Shown: in pieces, positions 16,436 to 25,844 of the stretch
How positions within the stretch are numbered: position 1 is the stretch's first letter
How the letters are laid out: each line of letters opens with the position of its first letter
Source: Flammeovirga sp. EKP202
GTDB taxonomy: Bacteria; Bacteroidota; Bacteroidia; Cytophagales; Flammeovirgaceae
DNA length: 64,000 bases
Direction: 5' to 3'
Assembly (NCBI RefSeq): GCF_014534745.1
Contig: NZ_JACVVP010000002.1
Coordinates: 208,283-272,282 of the forward strand
Made by a program: the position numbers and the translations under genes
The notes under the pieces: generated by a model
What the model was told of the DNA's origin: nothing
Database searches by the model: none
What the model saw: only the letters and a program-made list of their open reading frames with translations

Positions 16436-16963
16436 ATGCATAAAGATGAATGTTTCGAGTTTGGTAAAATCACCAAAACTCATGGTCTAAATGGTGAGGT
16501 TTTATTTTTCCTCGACGTGGATGATCCTTCTAAATACGAAGGTCTTGATGTTGTATTTTTAGAGAGAAGAGGAAGTTTGGTTCCTTTTTTCTTAGAATAC
16601 TTATCACTTCATAATAATAGATACATTGCAAAGTTTGAGGACATTGATAGTATAGAAGCGGCGGCAGAATTAAAAGACGCTCAGCTTTACCTTCCTTTAT
16701 CTGCTTTGCCTAAATTAGAAGACGGACAATTCTACTACCATGACATTGAAGGCTTCACTGTAGTAGATAATAACTTAGGATCTTTGGGTACTGTACATAA
16801 AGTGTACACTAACTCTGCTCAAGATATTTTAGAAATGAAATACAAAGGTAAAGAGGTCTTGATTCCTATCAATGATGAAATCATCATCAAAGCAGATCTG
16901 GAAAAGAAGGAATTATACACTAATATTCCTGATGGATTACTAGACATTTATATGGAAGAATAA
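16436..16963 (+). CDS. rimM: Ribosome maturation factor RimM
   Basis: RimM binds ribosomal protein S19 and helps mature the 30S head. The 175 residues carry the N-terminal RimM barrel (FGKITKTHGLNGEVLFFLDVDDP) and a C-terminal PRC-barrel (YYHDIEGFTVVDNNLGSLGTV ... KEVLIPINDEIIIKADLEKKELYTNIPDGLLDIY). It is usually placed between rpsP and trmD in other phyla; here it closes the pth operon. A strong terminator follows. Confidence 0.95.
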   Translation: MHKDECFEFGKITKTHGLNGEVLFFLDVDDPSKYEGLDVVFLERRGSLVPFFLEYLSLHNNRYIAKFEDIDSIEAAAELKDAQLYLPLSALPKLEDGQFYYHDIEGFTVVDNNLGSLGTVHKVYTNSAQDILEMKYKGKEVLIPINDEIIIKADLEKKELYTNIPDGLLDIYMEE

Positions 16964-17010
16964 GCCATAAACATCAATAACAACTTCCTTTAAGGAAGTA
17001 CATATTCACT

Positions 17011-17056
17011 AAAAGCTTCATTTTAAGAGAATTTCACTCCTTAAAATGAAGCTTTT
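17011..17056 (+). terminator. Terminator of the pth-rimM operon
   Basis: A long perfect stem: AAAAGCTTCATTTTAAG pairs with CTTAAAATGAAGCTTTT around an 11-nt loop, 50 bases after rimM. Confidence 0.85.
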
Positions 17057-17114
17057 ATATTTTGTAACATAACAGTTGTTTATGTTCAAAATCATTTAAT
17101 TTAATCAATAGCTC

Positions 17115-17139
17115 TTTGTTAATCAGTCACGTTACTTTG
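17115..17139 (+). promoter_or_regulatory. Possible promoter of the secreted protein gene at 17213
   Basis: TTTG at 17115-17118 and TTACTTTG at 17132-17139, a one-mismatch TAnnTTTG box. Spacing is 13 bases, shorter than usual, so support is modest. Confidence 0.3.
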
Positions 17140-17212
17140 TACATACATAAACAAAAGACAATCTAATCATTCGTTTATGTAACCGTCATTATCAATATTT
17201 AAACTACTTTAC

Positions 17213-17779
17213 GTGAAAAAGCTACTACTAATCACCGGCATTGTGTTGCTGGGCTTATTTACTTCCCAAAACGATGCTAACGCACAGACAAGTATTCAAT
17301 ACTACTATGGTATGGGCAATGTTCAACAAATTTCTGTTTGGCAGAATATTGACGATAATAACTTATTGAACTTTCGTGTTGGTTATCAGGATTTTGCTGA
17401 AGAAAATGTAAGTATGTCCATCGGATATGGACGTCTTTTTGGTGAGTTCTTACCTTACTTGGTCTTTAACAAAGACGTTACTTCTGAGTTAAATAATTAC
17501 TCGTTTACGAACGGATATTATTGGGCTCCTGGCGGACGTTGGGATTGGGCTATTGGTTGGACACTTAATCAACATGAAACAATGAGAGGAACATCTGAAC
17601 GCCCTGAAGGTACTTATTCAGCATGGTCTCAAAGTTATTGGTTTGATGCTTATTACAATCTTATTGAGTGGAGAGCTCAAATAGGGGTTGAAGTAGGGGT
17701 TACTTCTTCAGGAGTAAAATTCTGGGGTGTAATGTTTAGTAAAGCATTAGATTTTAGTAAGAAAGATAAAATGAAATAA
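17213..17779 (+). CDS. Secreted hypothetical protein, probable small outer-membrane barrel
   Basis: The frame opens with GTG at 17213, giving Met-Lys-Lys and a signal peptide that ends near ANAQT (residue 25). No ATG upstream fits. The mature 163 residues have alternating aromatic/polar strands (FRVGYQDF, MSIGYGRLFG, WDWAIGWTLN, WRAQIGVEVGV) and many Tyr/Trp, as in small beta-barrels. No family is recognised. It is flanked by terminators on both sides, so it is a single-gene transcript. Confidence 0.7.
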   Translation: MKKLLLITGIVLLGLFTSQNDANAQTSIQYYYGMGNVQQISVWQNIDDNNLLNFRVGYQDFAEENVSMSIGYGRLFGEFLPYLVFNKDVTSELNNYSFTNGYYWAPGGRWDWAIGWTLNQHETMRGTSERPEGTYSAWSQSYWFDAYYNLIEWRAQIGVEVGVTSSGVKFWGVMFSKALDFSKKDKMK

Positions 17780-17804
17780 GCTCTATTTTAGAGATAGAAC
17801 ATAG

Positions 17805-17847
17805 AAAGTGATGCATTTCGATTATGAAATTTCATCACTTTTTTTTT
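17805..17847 (+). terminator. Terminator after the secreted barrel-like protein
   Basis: AAAGTGATG pairs with CATCACTTT, followed by a run of nine T. Confidence 0.8.
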
Positions 17848-17883
17848 AAGTTTACTTCGGAAAAACAACCAAAACGGAAGTAA

Positions 17884-18753
17884 ATGATACTACAACTGCT
17901 AAATGCCCCCTTTCCTTTTCTAGATTCTCATCGATCGAGATGGTTATTTGCTACTTTAGCAGGAGTATTTGTCTTTACTTTTCTTCTGGTATTCCAGCCT
18001 TTTGAATTACATCAGATACAATTCAATAAACCTATTTTTATTTTAGGGTATGGTTTGATCACTTTTGGGGTTATCTGTTTTGCTTTATTTTTACTTCCAA
18101 AATTATTTAAAACAACTTTTCAAAAAGATCAATGGACCGTCGGAAAAACGATTTTCTTCGCTCTTTTCCAATTACTATTCATCAGTATTTTAAACTGGGC
18201 TTATACCCATTACTTTTCTTGTCAAGTTGAGATTACTGCTGCCACTGATCATTCTTTTCCATATTTTATTTTCATCACACTTTCTATCGGCATTTTTCCA
18301 TGTGCATTTTTAGTATTATTTCTAGAAAGAAAACTAAGAGAAGAGAAAGAATCTAAAGCAGACTCGATCAATAAAAATATTTCAATACATAAACAACAAT
18401 CAGTCAAAGAAGATCATCAGGTCTATAAAATAGGTACTGAAAAGCAATTTGTCGCTTCTTTGGCCCATGAACTTTTGTGTATAAAATCCGAAGGCAACTA
18501 TTTAGAGCTCTATCAATGGAAAGAGGATCAATTATTGAAACATGTGGTCCGTTTACCGCTAAAAACTGCAAAATCTATTTTAGAAAAAGAGAAAGATATT
18601 CATCATTGCCACCGATCATATGTTGCCAATTTCCAACACCTTGAAAAAGTTTCCGGCAATGCTCGTAACTATGAGATTCAACTTCAAAACCTTCCATTTT
18701 CAATTCCTATATCAAGGTCATTTTCAAAAGAACTCATTGATTTCTACCTCTAG
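17884..18753 (+). CDS. Membrane-bound LytTR-family transcriptional regulator
   Basis: A 289-residue protein. The first 150 residues hold four predicted membrane helices (cores GVFVFTFLLVFQ, GYGLITFGVICFALFLL, LFQLLFISILNWAY, LSIGIFPCAFLVLFL). After a charged linker, residues about 185-289 are a LytTR DNA-binding domain: LLCIKSEGNYLELY, RLPLKTAKSILE, CHRSYVANFQHLEKV and PISRSF. Such proteins act as one-component membrane sensors. It sits immediately upstream of DUF2141 and the CrtI-FNR fusion, the likely but unproven targets. Confidence 0.88.
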   Translation: MILQLLNAPFPFLDSHRSRWLFATLAGVFVFTFLLVFQPFELHQIQFNKPIFILGYGLITFGVICFALFLLPKLFKTTFQKDQWTVGKTIFFALFQLLFISILNWAYTHYFSCQVEITAATDHSFPYFIFITLSIGIFPCAFLVLFLERKLREEKESKADSINKNISIHKQQSVKEDHQVYKIGTEKQFVASLAHELLCIKSEGNYLELYQWKEDQLLKHVVRLPLKTAKSILEKEKDIHHCHRSYVANFQHLEKVSGNARNYEIQLQNLPFSIPISRSFSKELIDFYL

Positions 18754-18861
18754 AAGCCTTCCCATTCGTCACAAAAACGCCCATTAATCACTCAAAAACG
18801 TCACTTTACATCATATCTTCCCACTTATAACTTCTCACTGGCAAACTCGATTTAGTACCTC

Positions 18862-18869
18862 TATGTTTG
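18862..18869 (+). promoter_or_regulatory. -7 element upstream of the DUF2141 gene
   Basis: TATGTTTG fits TAnnTTTG and lies 31 bases before the ATG at 18901. No -33 box was confirmed. It suggests that DUF2141 and the downstream fusion gene form their own transcript. Confidence 0.4.
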
Positions 18870-18900
18870 TATTGTTATCCACAAAAAAATAAGAATACAA

Positions 18901-19329
18901 ATGAAGACATTACTCTTATTGTCCACACTTTTTTTCTCCTTTTATCTCAACATAATGGAAGATAAAAATACTGTTGAAGTTACCATTACAGAGGTTACAT
19001 CTGATAAAGGGAAACTTATGATTGGTCTTTATAATAAAGAGAACACCTTTCCCAAGTACGAAGAAGTTTATCAAGGTCAAATTATTTCTGCTCAAAAAGG
19101 AAAAGTGAATTGTACTTTCAGCAACCTTCCAAAAGGTGAATACGCCATTGCAGTATGGCATGATGAAAACAATAATCAATCATTAGATACAAATTGGGTA
19201 GGCATACCGAAAGAAAAATATGGTTTTTCTAACAATCCAGACTCAAGATTTGGTGCACCTTCTTTCAAGAAAGCCACTTTTGATTTTAATCAAGACAAAA
19301 CAATTTCATTAACCATTAAACTCAATTAA
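18901..19329 (+). CDS. DUF2141 secreted beta-sandwich protein
   Basis: A 142-residue protein with a short signal peptide, then the DUF2141 pattern: VEVTITEVTSDKGKLMIGLYN, FSNLPKGEYAIAVWHDENNN (acidic Asn-rich loop), LDTNWVGIPKEKYGFSNN, FGAPSFKKATFDF. The domain is widespread in Bacteroidota and often found near carotenoid or lipid genes. Its biochemical role is unknown. Its stop is two bases before the next ATG, so it is translationally coupled to the CrtI-like fusion. Confidence 0.85.
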   Translation: MKTLLLLSTLFFSFYLNIMEDKNTVEVTITEVTSDKGKLMIGLYNKENTFPKYEEVYQGQIISAQKGKVNCTFSNLPKGEYAIAVWHDENNNQSLDTNWVGIPKEKYGFSNNPDSRFGAPSFKKATFDFNQDKTISLTIKLN

Positions 19330-19331
19330 TC

Positions 19332-21563
19332 ATGAGCAAAAATACATTTGACACAATTATAATCGGTGGTGGTCTTGGAGGACTGACAGCTGGTGCTACA
19401 TTAGCTAAATTAGGTAAAAAGGTATTATTGCTAGAGCAACATTACGTATTGGGTGGTTGTGCTACTACTTTCAAAAGAAAAGATTTTGTCATGGAAGTAG
19501 GGTTACATGAAATGGATGGCCTTTTTGAAAAAGATTTGAAGATGGATATTTTCAAATTTCTAGAAGTCGACCAACACGTAGATTTAATTCAGGTTCCGGA
19601 GCTATATCGTTTAAAATCTAAAAACCTGGATTTTGTTTTCCCTCACGGACATGACGAAAGTATTAATGCCTTGATTGAGAAGTTTCCTTCGGAAGAAAAA
19701 GGCATAAGAAGTTTCATGGCTTTGATGAATGGCGTTTTGGAAGAGTTACCTAGTTTCCCGAATCAAAAATGGAAACAAAATTTGGGTTTACCTTTTATGC
19801 CTCTTACGCACCCTAATCTTGTAAAGGCTTCCCGCAAAACGGTTGGAGAGTGGCTAGATCATTATTTTGAAGACGAAGATCTCAAACTATTACTTCAAGC
19901 CAATCTGCTTTACTATCATGATGACCCCTACACTATGTCTATGATTTATTTCTCAGCAGCTCAATCTAGTTATATACAAGGTGGTGGCCATTTTGTCAAA
20001 GGAGGATCGCAAAAGCTTTCGGATTACCTCGCCTCGATCGTTGATCAGAGTAGTGGACAAGTGCTTGTTGGAAAGAAGGTCAATAAGATTATTGTTGAAA
20101 ATGGTAAGGCCGTTGGAGTGGAATTTACAGATAAATACAATACTGGTAAAACACACACTGTCTTTGCCTCAAAAATCATAGCGAATACAGCTGTACCGTT
20201 GGTGCAAAAATTACTTCCACCCAAAGAAGGAAATAAACTAAACAGCAAAATCAAAAACCTAAAAGCTGCATGTTCTTTATTGAGTATTTACATTGGATTC
20301 AAAAAAGAAATCAAAGATTTGGGTACTGATCATTACTCTACGTTCATTTCTGATGATAATATGACTAGCATTAAAGAGGTGTACAACAATTGTAAGGGGT
20401 CTTGGGAAAAGAGAAACTTTGTATTTGTGGATTATAGTCAGATTGATTCGCAATTAGCTCCTAAGGGCAAATCATTTGGTGCTATATGTGCTGCCGATTA
20501 CCTGACCGACTGGGAGAGCCTCTCTACGGAAGAATATGCTCTAAAGAAGGAAGAAGTAGCAACAATCTTTTTTAATCGCTTAGAAGAACATTTCCCGGGC
20601 ATTAAGGAGGAAATTGAATATTATGAGGTAGGTACTTCCAAAACCATACAACGATACACTATGAATCCGGAGGGAACGCCTTATGGTTTTGCTCAAACTG
20701 CTGATCAAGCCGGAAAAAATAGAACTCCTTTGGCTTCGCCGATCAAAAACTTACATTTTGCTGGTGCTTGGACTTTTCCAGGTGGAGGCTTTACAGGAGC
20801 CATCATTAGTGGCTTTTTAAGTGCCCAAGAAGTCAATAAGAGCATTAAAACTACTGTTGAGGATTATGGTATTTTAGAAGATGAAAACGTCATAGAACTG
20901 ATTAGAAAGAAATGTATTGCTGATAATACGTATGAATTTACTTTCACTAAGCCGAAAGGGTTTAATTATCAAGCGGGGCAGTATGGTATATTAGAACTGA
21001 TCAATCCAAAATTCAATGCAGTAGAAATTCCACATAGGGCATTATCTTTCGTTTCTCATCCTGATGAGCCTTACCTGCGTTTTGCATTAAGATTAAGCGA
21101 CAGTAGCTATAAAAGATCTTTGATGGCTTTAAGTGAAGGTGCAAAATGTAAATGCTATGGCCCCATTGGTGACTTTACAAATCAGAAATTCACTCAGAAA
21201 GACAAAGGAATTGTATTTATCGTATCAGGCATAGGTATTACCCCTATCCTTCCTTTAATTCGAGAGCATCAGAAACAACATCAAAATACACCGATCACTT
21301 TACTGTACTCCAATAAGACTTTGGAAGCTTGTGCTTATCATGATCACTTTATTGGTTTGGAAAATGAAAACTTCAGTTATCATACCGTTTTAACTGCCAC
21401 TGAAAAAAGGATGGACAAGGATTACATTAAAGGAAAAATCGAAAACATAGAACAGTACCGTTTCTGTATTGTTGGAGGAAGGTCTTTTGTGTTAGGTATG
21501 CAAAAGGAATTGCAAGACCTGCAGGTTTCCAATGAAGATATCATTGTAGACGATTTTGGGTGA
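19332..21563 (+). CDS. CrtI/retinol-saturase-like FAD oxidoreductase fused to a ferredoxin reductase module
   Basis: A 743-residue fusion. Residues 1 to about 505 are a phytoene-desaturase/retinol-saturase-type amine oxidase fold: dinucleotide motif IIGGGLGGLTAGATLAKLG at residue 7, GGCATTFKRKDF, and the C-terminal FAD motif LHFAGAWTFPGGGFTGAI. Residues about 517-743 are a ferredoxin-NADP reductase-type module: FNYQAGQYGILE, RALSFVSHP for FAD binding, and IVFIVSGIGITPILPL for NAD(P)H. The usual FNR family is separate from CrtI, so the second module may supply electrons from NAD(P)H to the first. No ferredoxin domain is present. Substrate unknown; the DUF2141 neighbour hints at envelope lipids or carotenoids. 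Confidence 0.85.
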   Translation: MSKNTFDTIIIGGGLGGLTAGATLAKLGKKVLLLEQHYVLGGCATTFKRKDFVMEVGLHEMDGLFEKDLKMDIFKFLEVDQHVDLIQVPELYRLKSKNLDFVFPHGHDESINALIEKFPSEEKGIRSFMALMNGVLEELPSFPNQKWKQNLGLPFMPLTHPNLVKASRKTVGEWLDHYFEDEDLKLLLQANLLYYHDDPYTMSMIYFSAAQSSYIQGGGHFVKGGSQKLSDYLASIVDQSSGQVLVGKKVNKIIVENGKAVGVEFTDKYNTGKTHTVFASKIIANTAVPLVQKLLPPKEGNKLNSKIKNLKAACSLLSIYIGFKKEIKDLGTDHYSTFISDDNMTSIKEVYNNCKGSWEKRNFVFVDYSQIDSQLAPKGKSFGAICAADYLTDWESLSTEEYALKKEEVATIFFNRLEEHFPGIKEEIEYYEVGTSKTIQRYTMNPEGTPYGFAQTADQAGKNRTPLASPIKNLHFAGAWTFPGGGFTGAIISGFLSAQEVNKSIKTTVEDYGILEDENVIELIRKKCIADNTYEFTFTKPKGFNYQAGQYGILELINPKFNAVEIPHRALSFVSHPDEPYLRFALRLSDSSYKRSLMALSEGAKCKCYGPIGDFTNQKFTQKDKGIVFIVSGIGITPILPLIREHQKQHQNTPITLLYSNKTLEACAYHDHFIGLENENFSYHTVLTATEKRMDKDYIKGKIENIEQYRFCIVGGRSFVLGMQKELQDLQVSNEDIIVDDFG

Positions 21564-21632
21564 TAAAGTGAGAAAAGAGGTATGAATAAAGATACAGTTC
21601 TTAAAAACAATTTCCCTTCTCCTTCTTAAAAG

Positions 21633-21670
21633 AAAAAGGTCATTCTATTTATGTGATAGAATGACCTTTT
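21633..21670. terminator. Bidirectional terminator between the CrtI-FNR gene and SRP RNA
   Basis: AAAAAGGTCATTCTAT pairs with ATAGAATGACCTTTT around a 7-nt loop. T-rich flanks exist on both strands, and the neighbouring genes are convergent. Confidence 0.8.
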
Positions 21671-21690
21671 CATTATAAAATCTTAGGTAT

Positions 21691-21782
21691 AAAAAAACAA
21701 GCCGGGAACGCATCGCTCAACTCCTTACCCTTGCTTGCTTCCGCACCTGGGGGATTCGGAGGAGCAAATCGACCCGACTTGC
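21691..21782 (-). ncRNA. ffs: Signal recognition particle RNA (bacterial small type)
   Basis: On the minus strand the conserved apical loop of bacterial SRP RNA is present: CAGGTGCGGAAGCAAGCAAG, followed by GGTAA. The ends pair: CAAGTCGGG at the 5' side with CCCGGCTTG at the 3' side. A run of seven T then follows (21691-21697). The segment is GC-rich against AT-rich surroundings. A consensus promoter sits at the expected distance (21787-21816), placing transcription start near 21782. The RNA pairs with Ffh to target membrane proteins. Confidence 0.9.
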
Positions 21783-21786
21783 GATG

Positions 21787-21816
21787 CAAAGGTAAGTACA
21801 TTTTTTAATTCCGCAA
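21787..21816 (-). promoter_or_regulatory. Promoter of SRP RNA
   Basis: TTG at 21816-21814 and TACCTTTG at 21794-21787 are separated by 19 bases on the minus strand, an ideal Bacteroidota -33/-7 pair. The paired 5' end of the RNA begins about five bases further on. Confidence 0.75.
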
Positions 21817-21927
21817 TGGTTTTTTATTATTTTTTTCTCAAAAACTTATAAGTTAGCGCTAATTATTTAGCTTTCAATAAATTAAAGATGATTTTTTATT
21901 TTAAAATAAATATCAATCTCAAAAAAA

Positions 21928-24843
21928 TTACGAAAGCAGGTTTGTGATATCATCTTTGCTCAACTTTTTCATAAAGCTCTCTTCCGTCGTAATCAAAGTA
22001 TCAGCCAGCTCTTTTTTACTTTGCTGTAAGGCTAAAATCTTCTCTTCTACCGTACCTCTAGTGATGAATTTGTAAACCATTACCTTATTCTCCTGTCCAA
22101 TTCGGTGTGCTCTATCCACCGCTTGTGCTTCAATTGCAGGGTTCCACCAAGGATCAAGTATGAAAACATAATCGGCAGCGGTAAGGTTCAATCCTAGACC
22201 ACCTGCTTTTAGTGAAATCAAGAAGATTTGAACATTCTTTGAGTTTTGGAATTTGTTGACTTCTTTCTTTCTGTCTTTCGTTCCTCCATCCAAGTAAGCA
22301 TAGTCAAATCCTTTTTCATCCAACTCTTTTCTAAATAGTGTTAGATGCTTCACAAACTGACTAAACACTAAAATTTTATGACCTTCAGCAGTTGCATTTT
22401 CAAGTGAACGAATCACTTCATCAAATTTGCCAGCAGAGTGCTCGTATTTCTCTTCTAATAATACCGGGTGGTTGGCAAGCTGTCTTAGTTCTGTTAAACC
22501 TTTGAGTAACATAAACTGAGAGCCTTTCACTCCTGTACTTTCGATATGTTCTAAAATCTCGTTTCTGTAAGAAGACTTCGTTTCCTCATATTTTGCCTTC
22601 TGCTCCGCTGTCATGTCAATATACATCACCTTCTCAATCTTCTCTGGCAATTCAGACGCCACTTGTGATTTATGCCTACGCATCACAAACGGCTTGATCA
22701 AACGGTACAGTTTTGTATATTTTTCTTCGTCTTTTTTTCTTTCGATAGGGTGTAAGAACTCTTTTTTGAAGAAGTTTTGGCCACCTAAAAGCCCTTCATT
22801 GGCAAAATTCATCTCTGACCAAAGATCCATTGTTGTATTTTCAATTGGCGTTCCCGTCAACAATAGACGTTTTCTAGACTTCAATTGATTGACTGACTTT
22901 GTTACAATAGATGATGGATTCTTAATGATTTGTGCCTCATCAAGAATAATATAATTGAAGAAATACTGTGATAGAATTTCCGCGTCAATACGTGCCGTTC
23001 CGTAAGAAGTAATCACCAAATCATACAATCCGAACTTTTCAGGATTCTTCTGTCTATTCGTACCTGTATAATTCAAGATTTTCATCTTAGGCGTAAACTT
23101 CTTGGCTTCCATCTCCCAGTTGTAGACCAAAGAAGTAGGCATAATGAGTAAAGAAGTACCATTTTCAGCTCCTCTTTCATGCTCTAAAACGGCAAGTGTC
23201 TGCACCGTTTTACCCAATCCCATATCGTCTGCTAAACAACCTCCAAAATTGTACTCTGAAAGGAATCTCATCCAATTATAACCCGCTTTCTGATAAGGTC
23301 TAAGTTTACCTTTAAAACCTTTCGGAACTTCATAATCTTCAATTTGATCAAAGTCATTTAGCCTTGATAACCTTTCATTTAAGCTCACTTTGGCCAACGA
23401 ACCTTCTTTCAGTTCTTGTACTAATGCTAAGTGATGTTTATGAAGACGAGGGGTTTCGCTATCGTTGTTTAAGAAGTAGAAAAGCTCTTGGTATTGAGAG
23501 AACCAAACATTTGGAATTACGGCAATCTCTCCGTTTGGAAGTTCAAATTCGTGACGTCCAGAAACGATTAATTTTCTGATCACAGTAAATGGAATTTCAA
23601 ACTCACCAAACAGCACTTTCGTTTTGATATCAAACCAATCTCTATCTTCTTCTACTTCAAGGTTGATCACGGATTTCCCAATGAAATATTTCTTTTCAAT
23701 GGCTCCATCTTGATCAATTATAATATTACTTTCTTCTAACGCTTGAGCATTATTGGAGATCCAAGAGAATGCATCATTTTTGGGTAAAATTACTTTCCCT
23801 TTTTTGCCTAGTTCAAGTCCTAATTGATGTACATTATCTCTAACAGCTTTTTCATATTTGACCTTACGAGTCATTTTGTAAAATGTAAATTCATCATCTA
23901 TATATTCTAAATTTACATGACTCTTCTTGCCTATTGTACTGCCCTCTACTACACGGTCTCCATACTTGAAAACCAAACTCAACTCTACATCATTGACAAC
24001 AGGCTCGCTCTCCTCTGAACCATTGTCTGCAGTGACAATTTCTTTTAATAACAAAGAAGCACTAGCCTCTTCTTCCAATCTCACAATTTCAAAACCATCA
24101 GCCTTTACTTTATAGTCTTCGATCAAGTGAGTAATAAACTTTTCGTAGTAGCTTGGTTCCATTTTTTTAGGAATAGCTATAAAGTTTTTGAACAAGAAAG
24201 GTTTTATTTTCTTTCCATCTACTTCACCTTCAAAAGTGTAAAGTTTTCCTTCTAAAAGGAGCCACGCTGGTTTGTTCGAAAGAAGAACAGCTTGTTTATA
24301 TTGAAATTCGACCTTTTCTCCGTTGAAAAACATGAAAGGTCTATAATTCGTATTTTCTTTATCCTTATTTCTCCAGAATCGGAAGGTAATAGAAGCTTTC
24401 TCTTTTTGAACACGAATAGTTTTGTAGGTCGGATTTCCATCTTTCCCCATTTCAAAGACCATTTTCCCTGAAAGTCGGTTAAGAATTTTTATTCTTTCCT
24501 CTTCAACATAATCCAAAATTCTCTTTTGAAGCAATTCATCACCCTTTTTCTCATCAAAAGTAGACAAGAAAAACGCATTCGCTTTTTGTCGTTTTTTCCC
24601 ACCAAAACGATGTGCAACAGCATCCGGTTGAATATTATCCATCAGGTCAATAAGTTCATAGTCCTTCTCATCTAACCTGCTTGAAAACTCATGAGCATTT
24701 CTTGCAGAAATATTCTGATGTTGAAGGGTTAACTTATTTTCGTGGTTCAACTGAACTACAAAGGATTCAAATAAATAGCCTAAAAATTGATGTTCAAATA
24801 AAGAAAAAACCAATTGAAAGGGTTGGGATGTGGAAACTTTCAT
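21928..24843 (-). CDS. SNF2-family DEAD-like helicase/ATPase
   Basis: A 971-residue protein. The first ~470 residues are a poorly conserved N-terminal region rich in beta strands. The SNF2 ATPase follows: motif I DDMGLGKTVQTLAVL near residue 538, DEAQ box (ILDEAQIIKN) near 633, LTGTPIEN, then the helicase C half with LVFSQFVKHL, ISLKAGGLGLNLTAADYV and DRAHRIGQ. These ATPases translocate on DNA and remodel protein-DNA complexes. This bacterial group (RapA-like in layout but with a different N-terminus) has no firmly known role. It is a single-gene unit. Confidence 0.93.
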   Translation of the reverse strand: MKVSTSQPFQLVFSLFEHQFLGYLFESFVVQLNHENKLTLQHQNISARNAHEFSSRLDEKDYELIDLMDNIQPDAVAHRFGGKKRQKANAFFLSTFDEKKGDELLQKRILDYVEEERIKILNRLSGKMVFEMGKDGNPTYKTIRVQKEKASITFRFWRNKDKENTNYRPFMFFNGEKVEFQYKQAVLLSNKPAWLLLEGKLYTFEGEVDGKKIKPFLFKNFIAIPKKMEPSYYEKFITHLIEDYKVKADGFEIVRLEEEASASLLLKEIVTADNGSEESEPVVNDVELSLVFKYGDRVVEGSTIGKKSHVNLEYIDDEFTFYKMTRKVKYEKAVRDNVHQLGLELGKKGKVILPKNDAFSWISNNAQALEESNIIIDQDGAIEKKYFIGKSVINLEVEEDRDWFDIKTKVLFGEFEIPFTVIRKLIVSGRHEFELPNGEIAVIPNVWFSQYQELFYFLNNDSETPRLHKHHLALVQELKEGSLAKVSLNERLSRLNDFDQIEDYEVPKGFKGKLRPYQKAGYNWMRFLSEYNFGGCLADDMGLGKTVQTLAVLEHERGAENGTSLLIMPTSLVYNWEMEAKKFTPKMKILNYTGTNRQKNPEKFGLYDLVITSYGTARIDAEILSQYFFNYIILDEAQIIKNPSSIVTKSVNQLKSRKRLLLTGTPIENTTMDLWSEMNFANEGLLGGQNFFKKEFLHPIERKKDEEKYTKLYRLIKPFVMRRHKSQVASELPEKIEKVMYIDMTAEQKAKYEETKSSYRNEILEHIESTGVKGSQFMLLKGLTELRQLANHPVLLEEKYEHSAGKFDEVIRSLENATAEGHKILVFSQFVKHLTLFRKELDEKGFDYAYLDGGTKDRKKEVNKFQNSKNVQIFLISLKAGGLGLNLTAADYVFILDPWWNPAIEAQAVDRAHRIGQENKVMVYKFITRGTVEEKILALQQSKKELADTLITTEESFMKKLSKDDITNLLS

Positions 24844-25229
24844 CTGCGCTCAGAACTCTTTTACAAAACAATTTTTCCAATTTCTAAATCATCAAAAGTA
24901 GTATAATTAATCTTATCAACAAATCGCAGGGTCAAAAAGTGACCGACCACCCTTCAATTAAAATCGCTTTTATAACACTTCAAAAAACACTCTCCCCAAC
25001 ACTGCTTCCTTCTTATTTTCAATCATTTAATGGATAGCATCAACACCTAACCCAATAAAACACCACTTTTACACTGCATAAAATATGTTAAGAAAAATCA
25101 CCATCTTTAAAAAAGATTATTGACTAACATTAATTATGTAAACATTTGTAAGTCATTTTACTGAATGTTAGCGTTTTGATTTTTCTGCACTTACATTTAC
25201 GTTTAATCTAACGATCCAAAATAAAGATT
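24844..25229. other. Divergent intergenic region (SNF2 helicase / DUF4230)
   Basis: 386 AT-rich bases between divergent genes. The part next to 25230 contains TTACATTTACG, a weak -7-like box about 30 bases upstream of the DUF4230 start. No repeat, RNA or credible reading frame was seen. Confidence 0.5.
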
Positions 25230-25844
25230 ATGTCCTCGAAGTTACACACATCAATCCTGACTGTTTTAGCTATACTTATGGCTACTTATATTGTGTGGGA
25301 TTTTTTTTCGGAAAGCTATGCTGATACTACTAATGAACATCAATTGATTGTAGAAGAATTAGAAGGTCTTGGCCGCCTTGAATTATACAAGGCACACGTA
25401 AGAGATGTGGCTGAATACACTGAAGAAAGTGAGTATTTTGCTGATATACCAGTAGCCAAAGATTATTTTAAATCTAAAATCTTAGCTGTTATTGGTGGTG
25501 AAATTGTTGCCTACATCAATCTCAACGAAATCAAAGAAGATGATATCCATATCATTGATTCCACGGTAGTGGTAGATCTTCCTGTGTTGAATATTGATGG
25601 AAGAGTCAATCCTAAAGAAGTTAAAGTCTATTCTTCTGAATTTGCAAGTCCTGAAGCGATGAATCAGCTGTATATTGAAGCAGAGAAAAAGCTGAAGAAA
25701 ACAGGGCAGGAAATGCAACTAGAAGAGAAAGCGAAAGAAAACGCAAAACAGTATTTAGCACCGATTCTTTCTAAAATCAGTGGACATAGAAAAGTGAAGA
25801 TAAACTTTAAAGACAGCGTTAATTTACATTATATGCGAAAGTAA
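25230..25844 (+). CDS. DUF4230 membrane-anchored protein
   Basis: A 204-residue protein with one N-terminal membrane segment (ILTVLAILMATYIVWDFF, residues 9-26) and a periplasmic DUF4230 domain: LEGLGRLELYKAHVRDV, VIGGEIVAYINLNEIKEDDI, VVVDLPVLNI. A C-terminal amphipathic helix follows (AEKKLKKTGQEMQLEEKAKENAK). DUF4230 proteins are common in Bacteroidota and Firmicutes and of unknown function. Single gene. Confidence 0.85.
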   Translation: MSSKLHTSILTVLAILMATYIVWDFFSESYADTTNEHQLIVEELEGLGRLELYKAHVRDVAEYTEESEYFADIPVAKDYFKSKILAVIGGEIVAYINLNEIKEDDIHIIDSTVVVDLPVLNIDGRVNPKEVKVYSSEFASPEAMNQLYIEAEKKLKKTGQEMQLEEKAKENAKQYLAPILSKISGHRKVKINFKDSVNLHYMRK

